From an uncultured Oscillospiraceae bacterium (GTDB taxonomy: Bacteria; Bacillota; Clostridia; Oscillospirales; Oscillospiraceae), in the NCBI GenBank assembly GCA_910587645.1, contig CAJUNA010000014.1, forward strand, positions 1-64,000: DNA of 64,000 nucleotides. The letters are read 5' to 3'. A program made the position numbers and the translations under genes. Shown here one piece after another: positions 53,262 through 61,106 of this stretch (positions are counted from its first letter, which is position 1; the number at the start of each line of letters is the position of its first letter). The notes beneath the pieces were generated by a model, which saw only the letters and a list, made by a program, of their open reading frames with translations, was not told the origin of the DNA and did not search any database.

Positions 53262-53296
53262 ATTTTTTTCCTCCTTGGGTTTGTTTGCAGGTTTTA

Positions 53297-53368
53297 TTAT
53301 AGCCTATCCTGGGGTTCCGTTCCATTGTTTTACCTTACAAAATGGGGTGGAACCTTACATCCGTGTAA
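53297..53368 (-). promoter_or_regulatory. BceAB-like promoter with a BceR-type box
   Basis: Minus-strand TATAAT is at 53297-53302, just before the ATPase gene. About 60 bases upstream is TTACA (53355-53359) and TGTAA (53364-53368) spaced by four bases. This matches the TNACA-N4-TGTAA motif bound by BceR-like response regulators. The -35 is weak, as expected for an activator-dependent promoter. Confidence 0.7.
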
Positions 53369-53446
53369 GATTGGCCAAACCTTTCCCGGACAAGCAGGCA
53401 AAACGGAAAACAAGCAAATAGGCAGCGCAGCTAAACATGGCAGGAT

Positions 53447-53476
53447 TTGACAAAACAAGCGGTTGCAAGGTATAAT
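53447..53476 (+). promoter_or_regulatory. Plus-strand promoter of the RNA pair
   Basis: TTGACA (53447-53452) and TATAAT (53471-53476), spaced 18 bases, both perfect consensus hexamers. Confidence 0.8.
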
Positions 53477-53565
53477 AAAAAAGGAAATGACCGCCCCTAG
53501 CCCGGTTGCGGTCATTTCTTGACTAACACTGGGGGCTAACCGCTTGTCGCGGCAAGCCCTTCTGT
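53476..53565 (-). ncRNA. Predicted short RNA, minus strand, complementary to its partner
   Basis: The minus-strand promoter would start an RNA near 53565. The stem 53485-53494/53508-53517 followed by a T-run on this strand (A's at 53477-53482) forms its terminator. The T-run of each RNA lies in the -10 region of the other's promoter. An upstream minus frame (about 53530-53650) ends in ...AIKNRPPAV, then a Gln/Lys-rich tail; it reminds me of small holin-like toxin tails, but the hydrophobic part is missing. Confidence 0.5.
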
Positions 53566-53571
53566 TTTTTT
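53483..53571 (+). ncRNA. Predicted short RNA, plus strand
   Basis: The plus-strand promoter would start an RNA near 53483. It contains a stem (53485-53494 with 53508-53517) and ends at a terminator hairpin: GGGCT (53533-53537), CCGC (53540-53543), GCGG (53549-53552) and AGCCC (53555-53559), with the T-run at 53565-53571. A second hairpin (53583-53589 with 53613-53619) and T-run (53620-53625) lie further on as backup. No gene is encoded in this RNA. It is antisense to the minus-strand RNA over nearly its full length. Confidence 0.6.
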
Positions 53572-53600
53572 ATTATACCCGCCCGCCCCTGTTTTGTTAA
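53572..53600 (-). promoter_or_regulatory. Minus-strand promoter of the RNA pair
   Basis: Minus-strand TTAACA (53595-53600) and TATAAT (53572-53577), spaced 17 bases, facing the plus-strand promoter across about 95 bases. Confidence 0.75.
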
Positions 53601-53708
53601 GCAGACAGCGGGGGGGCGGTTTTTTATTGCCAATACACAAGGAACGAGCCGTGCTGCGGGATAAGAAGCAGAGCCCCTTGCAGCGGAGCATCTGTTTCGC
53701 ACACCACC

Positions 53709-54626
53709 TTACTTTTCCATCCACTGCTCTTTCCCGCCGTTAGACCAAACCACCCGGTTGCGCCCCAGCCGCTTGGCGTCATAGAGCATTGTGTCCGCCA
53801 GCTTCAGGAACGTCCCATAATCGTCCCCGGACTTCGGCACCAGGCTCACGCCGCCCACGCTGATGGTAACCCACTCGCACACCGGGGAGTTGTGGGGAAT
53901 ATGGAGGTCTTCCACCGCCTGCCGGATCGTTTTCAAGAACTCAAACGCGGACCGCCCGTCATTCCCCACGAACACGGCAACGAACTCCTCCCCGCCATAC
54001 CGCGCGAACAGGTCGGTAGACCGCTGGAAATAAGCCCCCGCCGTTTTCGCCACAGCGGAGATGACCTTGTCCCCCGCCGGATGGCCGAAGGTATCGTTAT
54101 AAAGCTTGAACTTATCAATATCGAACATGCAAACGGAGAACGGCAGCCCAAACCGTACCGCTTCCCGCCACTTGGCGATACTGGCGCCCTCATAGCACCT
54201 GCGGTTCGCCACGCCGGTCAAATCATCCACCAGCGCCTGCTGCTTAAACTCCGCCTGATAGTGGTAGAGGTTGATATGGGTATTGACCCGCGCCTTAATA
54301 ATGACGGGGCTGAAAGGCTTGGCCACATAGTCCACGGCCCCCAGCAGCAGCCCCCGCTCCTCATACTGCTCTTCCGCCAGGCTGGTCAGCAGGATAATGG
54401 GCACATGCTTGGTCAGCTCGGTGCCCTTCAGCTCCTGCAGGACGGTAAACCCGTCCATGTCCGGCATAATCACATCCAGGAGGATCAGGGAATAGCCCCC
54501 CTCCTTGGCGGCTTCCAGGCCCTCCTTGGCGGTATTGCGGATGGACACATCGTAGTCATCCTTTAAAATCGAGCGTAAAAACTCCGCCTGTACGGCGCTG
54601 TCATCGATCACCAAAATTCTGTCCAT
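53709..54626 (-). CDS. Response regulator with diguanylate cyclase (REC-GGDEF)
   Basis: This 305-residue protein has a receiver domain at residues 1-125 (acceptor Asp51 in LLDVIMPDMDG) and a GGDEF domain at about 140-305. The catalytic loop is GGEEF, and the inhibitory site RSTD lies five residues before it, so product feedback by c-di-GMP is expected. It makes cyclic di-GMP when phosphorylated. The start at 54626 is supported by AAAGGAT; the open frame could extend 11 codons upstream. It follows the PAS protein gene on the same strand; no kinase is next to it. Confidence 0.93.
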   Translation of the reverse strand: MDRILVIDDSAVQAEFLRSILKDDYDVSIRNTAKEGLEAAKEGGYSLILLDVIMPDMDGFTVLQELKGTELTKHVPIILLTSLAEEQYEERGLLLGAVDYVAKPFSPVIIKARVNTHINLYHYQAEFKQQALVDDLTGVANRRCYEGASIAKWREAVRFGLPFSVCMFDIDKFKLYNDTFGHPAGDKVISAVAKTAGAYFQRSTDLFARYGGEEFVAVFVGNDGRSAFEFLKTIRQAVEDLHIPHNSPVCEWVTISVGGVSLVPKSGDDYGTFLKLADTMLYDAKRLGRNRVVWSNGGKEQWMEK

Positions 54627-54676
54627 ACTTACAAATCCTTTCCCCTCGCGTCCCCGCATCCCGCAGCGGGCGTTAT

Positions 54677-56623
54677 TTACACATTCCCGTCTTCCCCGCC
54701 GCCAATATCCCGGGCGACATACACCACGGTCCTGGGCAGGTCATCCATCCCGGTCTGGGCCAGCACGGCGGTAGCCCGGACTTTCCGGCAGCCCTCTTCC
54801 CCCAGCTCCGGGAAATCGGGCAGCTTGCGGTATTCCACCTCCACGTATGGCTTCCACCACCGCAGGGTCTCCCGCAGGTTTCCTATATCCATAGCGCCCA
54901 GATACCGCTCCCGGTCCTCCGGGTGGACAAAGTGGTGGGCATAGAGCTGCAAGGCGTTGGTAAAGTTCACCTCAGCCCCCAGCAGGTTGGACACCTTGTG
55001 CTGCTGGGTCACCGCCCGGAAGGTATCCTGCTCCAAATCCACATAATAGGTGGAGAAGAACAGGCTGCTGAGACTGGAGATCATATATGCCCGGTCTTCC
55101 AGGGCACGCAGCCGGTCATCCTCCTGCTGCTTTTCCCTGGTGATGTCCTGCCCCAGGATGTTGACCATTACCTGGTCTTTCTGCCGGCTGTAGAGCACAT
55201 GGACCTCGATCCAGCGCACCTCGTCCCCCATGATCCGGTAGCGGCAGACCTCATCGCCGTACTCACCGATGGTCTCCGCTTTCCGCCGCAGGTGTTCCAG
55301 GGACAAGGCCGAGCGGAATTGGGCCGCGTCATCGGGATGGACGAACCGGTCCACAGCGTTCTGGATATATGTCTCATAATCCCCGGTAAGGACGTTGTCC
55401 GTCCCCGCGAACTGGGCCAGGTTGATCCGCTCGCACAGCCCGCTGTCCAGGTACACGGTGTTCATCATTTGATACCGGGATTTCAATATCGCGGCCATCT
55501 GCATATCCCGCTTGGAGTGGGCCAGCTCCAGCCGCATCCGCTCGTCCACGTCCTGCAAGGCCAGTACCGTGTATCCCACCGCCCGCGGATCCTCACTGAA
55601 ATAGGCGGTGACGGAAATATACCGGTAATCCTCCCCGCTGCGCCACTGGCACAGCAGCTCATTTTTCTGCTGGCCCGCCTCGGCGGCCTGCCGCAGGCCC
55701 TCCAGGGAGAAACGCCGGACAAACTCGTCCTGATAGGAGGAATGGAGCTGGCCATAAATCCGCTCCCGCATCAGCATATCCCAGTCCTGGGCCGCCAGCA
55801 TCTCCCCCATCCGCCCATCCTCCCGGACAGGGTTGGCGGTGCCCACGGCCAGATCAATGGTATAGATGTTAAAGTTCCGCTCGCCCAGGCTCCGGATCAG
55901 CTCCTGATCCCGGACGGCGATCCCTTCCCGTTCCAGCCCCTCCCGCAGCACATCGTGGACGTCCTTGACGCACAGCACGGCGGTATGGGAGCCATCCCCC
56001 TGTCCCGGCAGAATCTCCATCAGGTTCCACCGGTATCCCTCCTCCATCCGGCGGCGGTAAATCAGGGTGAGGGTCCGCCCCTCCGCTTGGGCGCGGCGTA
56101 TATGATCCAGGCTGATAAAGGCGGTGAACCGCTCCACGTCCTCGGGGTGGATCAGGCCGCTCTCCGCGAACCGCCCCAGGCTTTCCGACAGGGGCGCGTC
56201 CCCCGGCTTCCACAGGTCGGAATCGGACTTAAGCACATTGCACCGGTTACATTCCAAATCGAGACGGAGGATTTTCCTGTATGTATACCCCGGCACATCC
56301 GCCCTGGGGTCTACAGTTACCACAAAGGCGGGGACAGAATCCTCCCACAAGATCCGCCCGGCGGTAATGTCCACCACTCCGCCGTAAGGCGCGTTATAGC
56401 TGACGGCCCGGCCCTCGCCGCTGCCCTCCGCACCGGGCAGGGGGCAGCAGGCGCAGGAACCATCCCAGATCTCGTAGCAGGGCACTCCCAGCCTGGCCTC
56501 CGGCGAAACCTCCCGCACACGCTGGTTGAAATACAGCAGGCTGTGGTCAGACGCCCGGATGACATAAACGCCGGTTTCCGGCATCGCGTTCAAAATGGCG
56601 GCAAAATCGCTGTTACCCACCAA
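54677..56623 (-). CDS. PAS-repeat sensory protein without an output domain
   Basis: This 648-residue soluble protein contains several PAS-like units (starting near residues 5, 130, 250, 370 and 510), seen as repeated HPEDxxRF/HPDDxxQF motifs with LDHIRR/LEHLRR segments. The first unit has a cluster of cysteines (CYEIWDGSCACCPLPG). No kinase, GGDEF, EAL or other output domain follows. It is probably the sensory partner of the downstream response-regulator/cyclase gene, which lies about 50 bases on. The start at 56623 has GGAGGGG close upstream. Confidence 0.8.
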   Translation of the reverse strand: MVGNSDFAAILNAMPETGVYVIRASDHSLLYFNQRVREVSPEARLGVPCYEIWDGSCACCPLPGAEGSGEGRAVSYNAPYGGVVDITAGRILWEDSVPAFVVTVDPRADVPGYTYRKILRLDLECNRCNVLKSDSDLWKPGDAPLSESLGRFAESGLIHPEDVERFTAFISLDHIRRAQAEGRTLTLIYRRRMEEGYRWNLMEILPGQGDGSHTAVLCVKDVHDVLREGLEREGIAVRDQELIRSLGERNFNIYTIDLAVGTANPVREDGRMGEMLAAQDWDMLMRERIYGQLHSSYQDEFVRRFSLEGLRQAAEAGQQKNELLCQWRSGEDYRYISVTAYFSEDPRAVGYTVLALQDVDERMRLELAHSKRDMQMAAILKSRYQMMNTVYLDSGLCERINLAQFAGTDNVLTGDYETYIQNAVDRFVHPDDAAQFRSALSLEHLRRKAETIGEYGDEVCRYRIMGDEVRWIEVHVLYSRQKDQVMVNILGQDITREKQQEDDRLRALEDRAYMISSLSSLFFSTYYVDLEQDTFRAVTQQHKVSNLLGAEVNFTNALQLYAHHFVHPEDRERYLGAMDIGNLRETLRWWKPYVEVEYRKLPDFPELGEEGCRKVRATAVLAQTGMDDLPRTVVYVARDIGGGEDGNV

Positions 56624-56683
56624 AAGCTCCCCTCCTTGGCGCGGCCCGGCCCAAAAAGGCAGGGCAGATTTACATTCGGTGCC

Positions 56684-56712
56684 AGTATATCACAAACCCG
56701 CTGGAGAATCAA
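56684..56712 (-). promoter_or_regulatory. Promoter of the PAS/diguanylate cyclase unit
   Basis: Minus-strand TTGATT (56707-56712) and TATACT (56684-56689) are 17 bases apart, with TGA before the -10 (extended). Confidence 0.7.
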
Positions 56713-56863
56713 TCCAAGGTTACGAACCTTTGGGGAAAAATTTACGAAAAAAAAGGAGCGGCCCGCGAGGGGCACTTCGTAAGGAAGTGCCCCTTGTAAC
56801 TTTTGTTAAGTCAGCCGAATGTGATTGGATTGCAGGAAATTTAACATATCGGAGGACTATATC

Positions 56864-57232
56864 ATGAAAAAGTCACTATTTGAACAGATGGGTGGAACCT
56901 ATCATCAGGAAGGAGATTATTTTCTCCCAAACCTCGCTGTGCCAGAAAGTGTTCCTGTGGGTGTCTGGGGCCAGCGTAGGCGGCGGTATCTGCGAGAACA
57001 CAGGAAAGCTCTTTACAACGCCTTACTACTCAGTGGGAAGCTGGATAGCCACCTGGCTGACATCAATCAGCAGGCGGAAGATATGTTTTCTCAGCTTGTA
57101 AAACAGATGGCAGAGCAAGAGGGAATTACCGAACAACTCAAAGCTAAGAATCAGATGGAGTGGGTTGGGCAGATGAACAATATCCGAAATCGAGTAGAGG
57201 AAATTATCTGTAACGAACTGATTTTTGCCTAA
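56864..57232 (+). CDS. tnpV: TnpV family transposon protein
   Basis: This 122-residue protein has the pattern of TnpV from Tn4451-type elements: YHQEGDYFLPNLAVPE at the start, LREHRKALYNALLLSGKL in the middle, and a helical C-terminus. Its function is not known; it accompanies serine-recombinase elements. GGAGGAC lies before the ATG at 56864. It sits at the left end of the element, far from the recombinase. A hairpin (57241-57253 with 57266-57278) follows it. Confidence 0.88.
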   Translation: MKKSLFEQMGGTYHQEGDYFLPNLAVPESVPVGVWGQRRRRYLREHRKALYNALLLSGKLDSHLADINQQAEDMFSQLVKQMAEQEGITEQLKAKNQMEWVGQMNNIRNRVEEIICNELIFA

Positions 57233-57369
57233 CACAGAGAAAGCTTGGGGACATGACCTTGTTAATGTTCCCAGGCTTTCTGCTTATTTTGAAAAGATTA
57301 GCGGGGTATTATCAGCATTAACTGCAAGAAAATCAACTGATTGGAAAGGTCAGAAATTAACAAATCCAT

Positions 57370-57399
57370 TTGCCAATAGACGCAAAGTTATGATATAAT
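57370..57399 (+). promoter_or_regulatory. Promoter of the cargo nuclease
   Basis: TTGCCA (57370-57375) and TATAAT (57394-57399) are 18 bases apart, with TGA before the -10. Confidence 0.65.
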
Positions 57400-57417
57400 C
57401 GTTCGGAGGTGAGGAAT

Positions 57418-58173
57418 GTGGCTAAAAATACTTTAGATGAAACAAAAGAGATAAAGATATTACTTTCCCAAATACGCGCATTAAGTGATACGATACAAGA
57501 AATCCTTAACAATGACCATGTACCTGATTTTGCCCGATATGTGTCGTATAGGGATATGGCTTCCATGTATAATGACCTTGCAGAACGCGTAAGAGATGTT
57601 ATGAAAGTAAATGCCATGTTCTATACATTCAATGTTGATAAAATGCCTGGTTGGGGAGACACAGTTTGGCCTTCACAAAAGAAAATTATTGAGCAAGTAT
57701 TAGTTAGTACTAAAATGTTATATTCTTGCTTGTCCAGCAATGCTGATTTTGCCGATGATGAATTTGATAACCTGGAAAATTTTATAAAATCTCGACTAAG
57801 AACCGTGATTTTTAGTCGGCCAGAAAAGGAAATTGAAGTACAAAATGCAATTGAGTCACTTTTAGCTGGTCGTGGTCTGAATAAAGGCGTAGATTATGAT
57901 AGGGAAACAGGAAAATTTGAATTTTCTGGGAAAGAGTATATTCCTGACTTTGTTATCCCGAAATTACAACTATGTATTGAAGTAAAGCTTCTTAAAGAAA
58001 ACAGAAAATCAAAAGTTATTGAAGAAATAAGTGCCGACGTTACAGCTTATGGGAAACAATACATTCGACAACTTTTTGTTATATATGACTTGGGATATAT
58101 TCAAAATGAGGCTGAGTTTATTCGAGACATCGAAAATGCAGGAAATATTAAAGTGATTATCATTAAGCATTAG
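57418..58173 (+). CDS. Predicted PD-(D/E)XK nuclease, DpnII/MboI-like C-terminus
   Basis: This 251-residue protein has a helical N-terminal half and a restriction-endonuclease-like C-terminal half. FEFSGKEYIPDFVIPKL gives the PD motif and CIEVKLL the (D/E)XK motif, with RPEKEIEVQNAIESLLAG before it. This layout matches proteins with the DpnII/MboI-type nuclease domain. The start is GTG at 57418, with GGAGG eight bases upstream; an earlier in-frame GTG at 57409 overlaps that site. It has its own promoter and a terminator-like stem behind it. It may protect the element's host, but no methylase is present; its target is unknown. Confidence 0.75.
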   Translation: MAKNTLDETKEIKILLSQIRALSDTIQEILNNDHVPDFARYVSYRDMASMYNDLAERVRDVMKVNAMFYTFNVDKMPGWGDTVWPSQKKIIEQVLVSTKMLYSCLSSNADFADDEFDNLENFIKSRLRTVIFSRPEKEIEVQNAIESLLAGRGLNKGVDYDRETGKFEFSGKEYIPDFVIPKLQLCIEVKLLKENRKSKVIEEISADVTAYGKQYIRQLFVIYDLGYIQNEAEFIRDIENAGNIKVIIIKH

Positions 58174-58244
58174 TTACTAAAAAGCGCCAGATTGAGTTGA
58201 AGAAATGATTTTTCAACGTTGATTTACGATTGAAAGCAGTCACA

Positions 58245-58290
58245 TAAAATGCGAGTGGTATTTCCAAACGGAAGTGCCACTCGCATTTTA
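58245..58290 (+). terminator. Hairpin after the nuclease gene
   Basis: A 14-bp perfect stem (58245-58258 and 58277-58290) with A/T-rich ends and a further small stem (TCC/GGA) in its loop. Confidence 0.75.
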
Positions 58291-58361
58291 CAATATATTG
58301 TTGCCAGCAATTGAAATATCAATTACATTTCAAACAAGGTAGAAAATATTTTAATAACTTA

Positions 58362-58390
58362 TTGACAAGTTAAAAAATTTATGATACTCT
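58362..58390 (+). promoter_or_regulatory. Promoter of the DUF2089 gene
   Basis: TTGACA (58362-58367) and TACTCT (58385-58390) are 17 bases apart. The -10 is poor. Confidence 0.5.
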
Positions 58391-58410
58391 TTTCCAAAGA
58401 GGTGAAGAAT

Positions 58411-59148
58411 ATGAGAAAGCCAGTCCAGCATTGTCCATCTTGTGGTGATAGATTGAAAATTTCTGCGTTAGCCTGCCCATCATGCGGCATTGAGGTACGG
58501 GGTCAATTTGATCTTGAAACGAACCCATATTCTGCTTTATCAGACCAACAGAATGACTTTTTATTGCTGTTTTTGAAGTGTAGAGGGAATATGAAACAGC
58601 TTCAAGAAGAACTTCAGCTTTCTTATCCGGCAGCGAAAAAGCAGTTAAATGAAGTGCTGGACGTTTTGGGCTTATCTACCGATACCCAGGTGAAAGCAAA
58701 AGATAGAGATATTATTGACGCAGCATCTTGGGAGGTTGACGAAAGTAGTATGAAAGCATCTGATATTATCAAGAGAAAGCTAAAAGAGTGTGGGGGCAGA
58801 GCTGTAGTTACCTCATATTCAGGCAAAGAGTACGAAGTATGGGCAGAAACGGATGGAAATACCTTTGGCTGCGATGCGCTTCATGGAATTTCCCATTCTT
58901 TTGAAATCTTTGATGTTGTTGTAGACTTTTTAAGAAACAATGGTGGAAAGGCGAAAAAAGGTACTGGCCGCGCCCCCCTTGGATCAGAAAAATGTGGTTT
59001 AGATACGATTTCCGGTGTAATTTTACATGAATACTTCGGTGTGGCGTTAGGTGGCAGCGGTTTTGACCCCTCATTTGTGGTGGCAGCTATATTGGAATGG
59101 GCTGGAATCGCTATAAATGGCAGAGGGTGGCTTCTACTCCGGGGTTGA
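58411..59148 (+). CDS. DUF2089 protein with a C-terminal extension
   Basis: This 245-residue protein starts with a zinc ribbon (Cys8, Cys11, Cys22, Cys25) and a helix-turn-helix region typical of DUF2089 (DFLLLFLKCRGNMKQLQEEL, SYPAAKKQLNEVL). After about residue 95, where usual DUF2089 proteins end, there is an extra part of about 150 residues with no family I recognise. Likely a DNA-binding regulator. The start at 58411 follows AAAGAGGTGA. It is cargo of the mobile element and AT-rich like its neighbours. Confidence 0.72.
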   Translation: MRKPVQHCPSCGDRLKISALACPSCGIEVRGQFDLETNPYSALSDQQNDFLLLFLKCRGNMKQLQEELQLSYPAAKKQLNEVLDVLGLSTDTQVKAKDRDIIDAASWEVDESSMKASDIIKRKLKECGGRAVVTSYSGKEYEVWAETDGNTFGCDALHGISHSFEIFDVVVDFLRNNGGKAKKGTGRAPLGSEKCGLDTISGVILHEYFGVALGGSGFDPSFVVAAILEWAGIAINGRGWLLLRG

Positions 59149-59193
59149 GTTCCGTATTTCAACGTGGCAATATTTGAGCGGGGGGGATTTCTA

Positions 59194-60021
59194 ATGGCGG
59201 TTTGTCCTAAATGCGGGGGAGCCAATATAAAATTTCATAGAGAGCCAGTAGGAACATCCTATAACAGCTATTATAGGCGAACAGGAGTTAAAAGCAGCTG
59301 GATTTTCCCTGCTGGCATAAGAAATGGACACCGAAAAATTGCTTATAGAACAGTTGGCCTTTGCAGTGATTGTGGACATACCTGGGGAATTGAAAGTGAT
59401 GTTCAGCACTCAGGCTGGTGGTATCTGTTTCTCCTTCTTATTTGGCCTATCGCGCTTTCTGTGTGGTTTTGGAAAACCAACGCATTTCAACTTGATAAAA
59501 AGTGGCGAGCAGTTATACTGTCTATAGCATGGCTTATCCTTATTTCTGGTGTGCTAATCAGTGAAAGTAAAATGGTTGGCACAGAATCAAGCTCTATTTG
59601 GGCATCATCGTATGCCGAATTGAATGATTTTGAATATTACATTGACGGAAACGAGATATACATTAAGGATTATAGGGGAAACCGTAAGAAAGTTCGCATC
59701 AATTCATCATACAACGTAGATGGAACAATCATGAATGTCGTTTCTTTTGATGGAACCTTTGCTCTTGACAGTGTAACAAGTGTAATTATTCCGAATGGAA
59801 CCCGGTATATGTCCAACAACATTTTTAATAGCTGCGGGATTGAATATGTGTATCTACCTGCTTCGTTGGAGGAATTCAAAGGATGGTCTTACTTCCACAA
59901 TGTTGAAAAGATATATTATGGCGGAACAGAAGAACAGTGGAGCAACTTTTGCACCGTTGACAGATCAAGGTTAGATGTCGTCCAAATTATATGTAACGCA
60001 GACCCCAATGGCCTGAAATGA
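59194..60021 (+). CDS. Zinc-ribbon membrane protein with LRR-like outer domain
   Basis: This 275-residue protein begins with a zinc ribbon (CPKCGG and CSDCGH), followed by two membrane segments at about residues 78-98 and 107-130. The outer part (about 150-275) has repeats like the BspA-type leucine-rich family: VTSVIIPNGTRYMSNNIFNSCGIEYVYLP followed by VEKIYYGGTEEQW. Function unknown. I chose the ATG at 59194, preceded by a G-rich site. It lies 45 bases after the DUF2089 gene and may share its transcript. Confidence 0.68.
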   Translation: MAVCPKCGGANIKFHREPVGTSYNSYYRRTGVKSSWIFPAGIRNGHRKIAYRTVGLCSDCGHTWGIESDVQHSGWWYLFLLLIWPIALSVWFWKTNAFQLDKKWRAVILSIAWLILISGVLISESKMVGTESSSIWASSYAELNDFEYYIDGNEIYIKDYRGNRKKVRINSSYNVDGTIMNVVSFDGTFALDSVTSVIIPNGTRYMSNNIFNSCGIEYVYLPASLEEFKGWSYFHNVEKIYYGGTEEQWSNFCTVDRSRLDVVQIICNADPNGLK

Positions 60022-60151
60022 ATTTGGGAATCATAAGGATTTTTGAAAGCAGTGAACAGCTATTGACAAACATCAGTTCTATATGCTAAACTTTACACCA
60101 AGTGAATAACACATATTAAGCACATCCCTTTTGGCGCTTGTAAAATACAAG

Positions 60152-60227
60152 GCCGGTACATCAAACTCGCTTCAGCGGAACGCAAAATTTCCGCTGAGGC
60201 TGGTTTTGATGTACCGGCTCCTTTTTT
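60152..60227 (+). terminator. Long terminator hairpin downstream of the cargo
   Basis: A 14-bp perfect outer stem (60152-60165 and 60205-60218), with an 8-bp inner stem (60173-60180 and 60189-60196), is followed by a T-run (60222-60227). Confidence 0.8.
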
Positions 60228-60434
60228 GCCCTGACAACTGAATGACTGCTGATGAGAAAACCTGCTGAAAGAAGAAACAGGGCTGTCATTTGGGAAGAAC
60301 GGCGGAGCCGTTCAAATGCGCCGAAGGGAGAGTGGTATTGTCTTAACAAGCAACGTATTGGGGGGCACAAATCCCCCAATACCGCTTGTCAGGGAGTTCC
60401 CTGAAACCCCAAAATCAGAAAGGATGAGCGACCT
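60228..60434 (+). other. oriT-like hairpin region upstream of mobC
   Basis: No gene is visible. The stem GTATTGGGGG/CCCCCAATAC (60355-60364 and 60373-60382) is followed by a small stem CAGGGA/TCCCTG (60390-60395 and 60398-60403). Next to mobC this arrangement resembles origins of transfer of Gram-positive mobilisable elements. It is a proposal; the nick site is unknown. Confidence 0.45.
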
Positions 60435-60770
60435 ATGAGAACAAGGGATCAAAAAGCCCGAATCCATTTTACGGAAGAAGAACTGCGGGATTTAGACCGC
60501 AAGGCGGCAGCGGCCGGACTTGACCGCTCCAAGTATGTACGTAAGGTAGTTCTGGCAGCGGAGGTCAAACCTGGCCCCCAGGTAGATGTCCCGGCCCTGA
60601 TCGCTGTGACACACCAGGCTGGGCTGAGAGTAGCAGACGTGCTTGTCAGAGCCAACAGCGGTATGCTGGATGTTCCCGCCCTCCGCAGGGCATTAGCGGA
60701 GGTTGAGGGAGCTACACAGACTGTCCGCAGGGCCTTTGAGGAGGGGAATGCTGATGCTATGCACGATTGA
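60435..60770 (+). CDS. MobC-like relaxosome accessory protein
   Basis: This 111-residue protein has a ribbon-helix-helix N-terminus (RTRDQKARIHFTEEELRDLD, then GLDRSKYVRKVVLA) and a helical tail, the pattern of plasmid mobilisation proteins MobC. It would bind the oriT-like region just upstream and help a relaxase nick it. The expected relaxase gene is missing; the next genes are TnpW and TnpX. The start at 60435 follows an AGAAAGGATGAG site. Confidence 0.75.
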   Translation: MRTRDQKARIHFTEEELRDLDRKAAAAGLDRSKYVRKVVLAAEVKPGPQVDVPALIAVTHQAGLRVADVLVRANSGMLDVPALRRALAEVEGATQTVRRAFEEGNADAMHD

Positions 60771-61023
60771 ACTGACAGGACGGCAGGCTGAGATTTTTGA
60801 GGAAGTGATGGAGCGGATAGATGAAACAGCGGTCTACCTTGTCAGCCTGTCCCACGAGGAACGCTTGGACTGGCTGAAAGAGCATCAGTACAGCCGCCCC
60901 ATAAGTTTTGAGCGGGAGATTGGCGGGACGGTCTACACTGTCAATGCCCATTTTAGCGGGGACACGGCTGAAACCGCCGAGGAAAAAGTTAATCGCATTC
61001 TCGCCCGAAATATCACACGTTAA
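60754..61023 (+). CDS. TnpW-like transposon protein
   Basis: This 89-residue protein shows the TnpW pattern ISFEREIGGTVYTVNAHFS and ETAEEKVNRILARN in its C-terminal half. The role is unknown; it accompanies TnpX in Tn4451-like elements. I chose the ATG at 60754, nine bases after AGGAGG; an ATG at 60748 is possible. It overlaps mobC, which ends at 60770. Confidence 0.75.
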   Translation: MLCTIELTGRQAEIFEEVMERIDETAVYLVSLSHEERLDWLKEHQYSRPISFEREIGGTVYTVNAHFSGDTAETAEEKVNRILARNITR

Positions 61024-61106
61024 AGTGTTGAAGTTTTGCGCCGGATGTGGTATGATAATGCTACCTTGCAATTCATATCACATCCGGCTGCGGAAAGGAG
61101 TACATT

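Noticed and set aside
53536..53724. Minus-strand frame of 62 codons as a real gene
   Set aside because: Its end overlaps the RNA pair and it lacks a hydrophobic segment; at best it is a broken toxin relic.
54923..56782. Plus-strand frame of 619 codons opposite the PAS gene
   Set aside because: It is the antisense shadow of the PAS gene and contains no recognisable domain.
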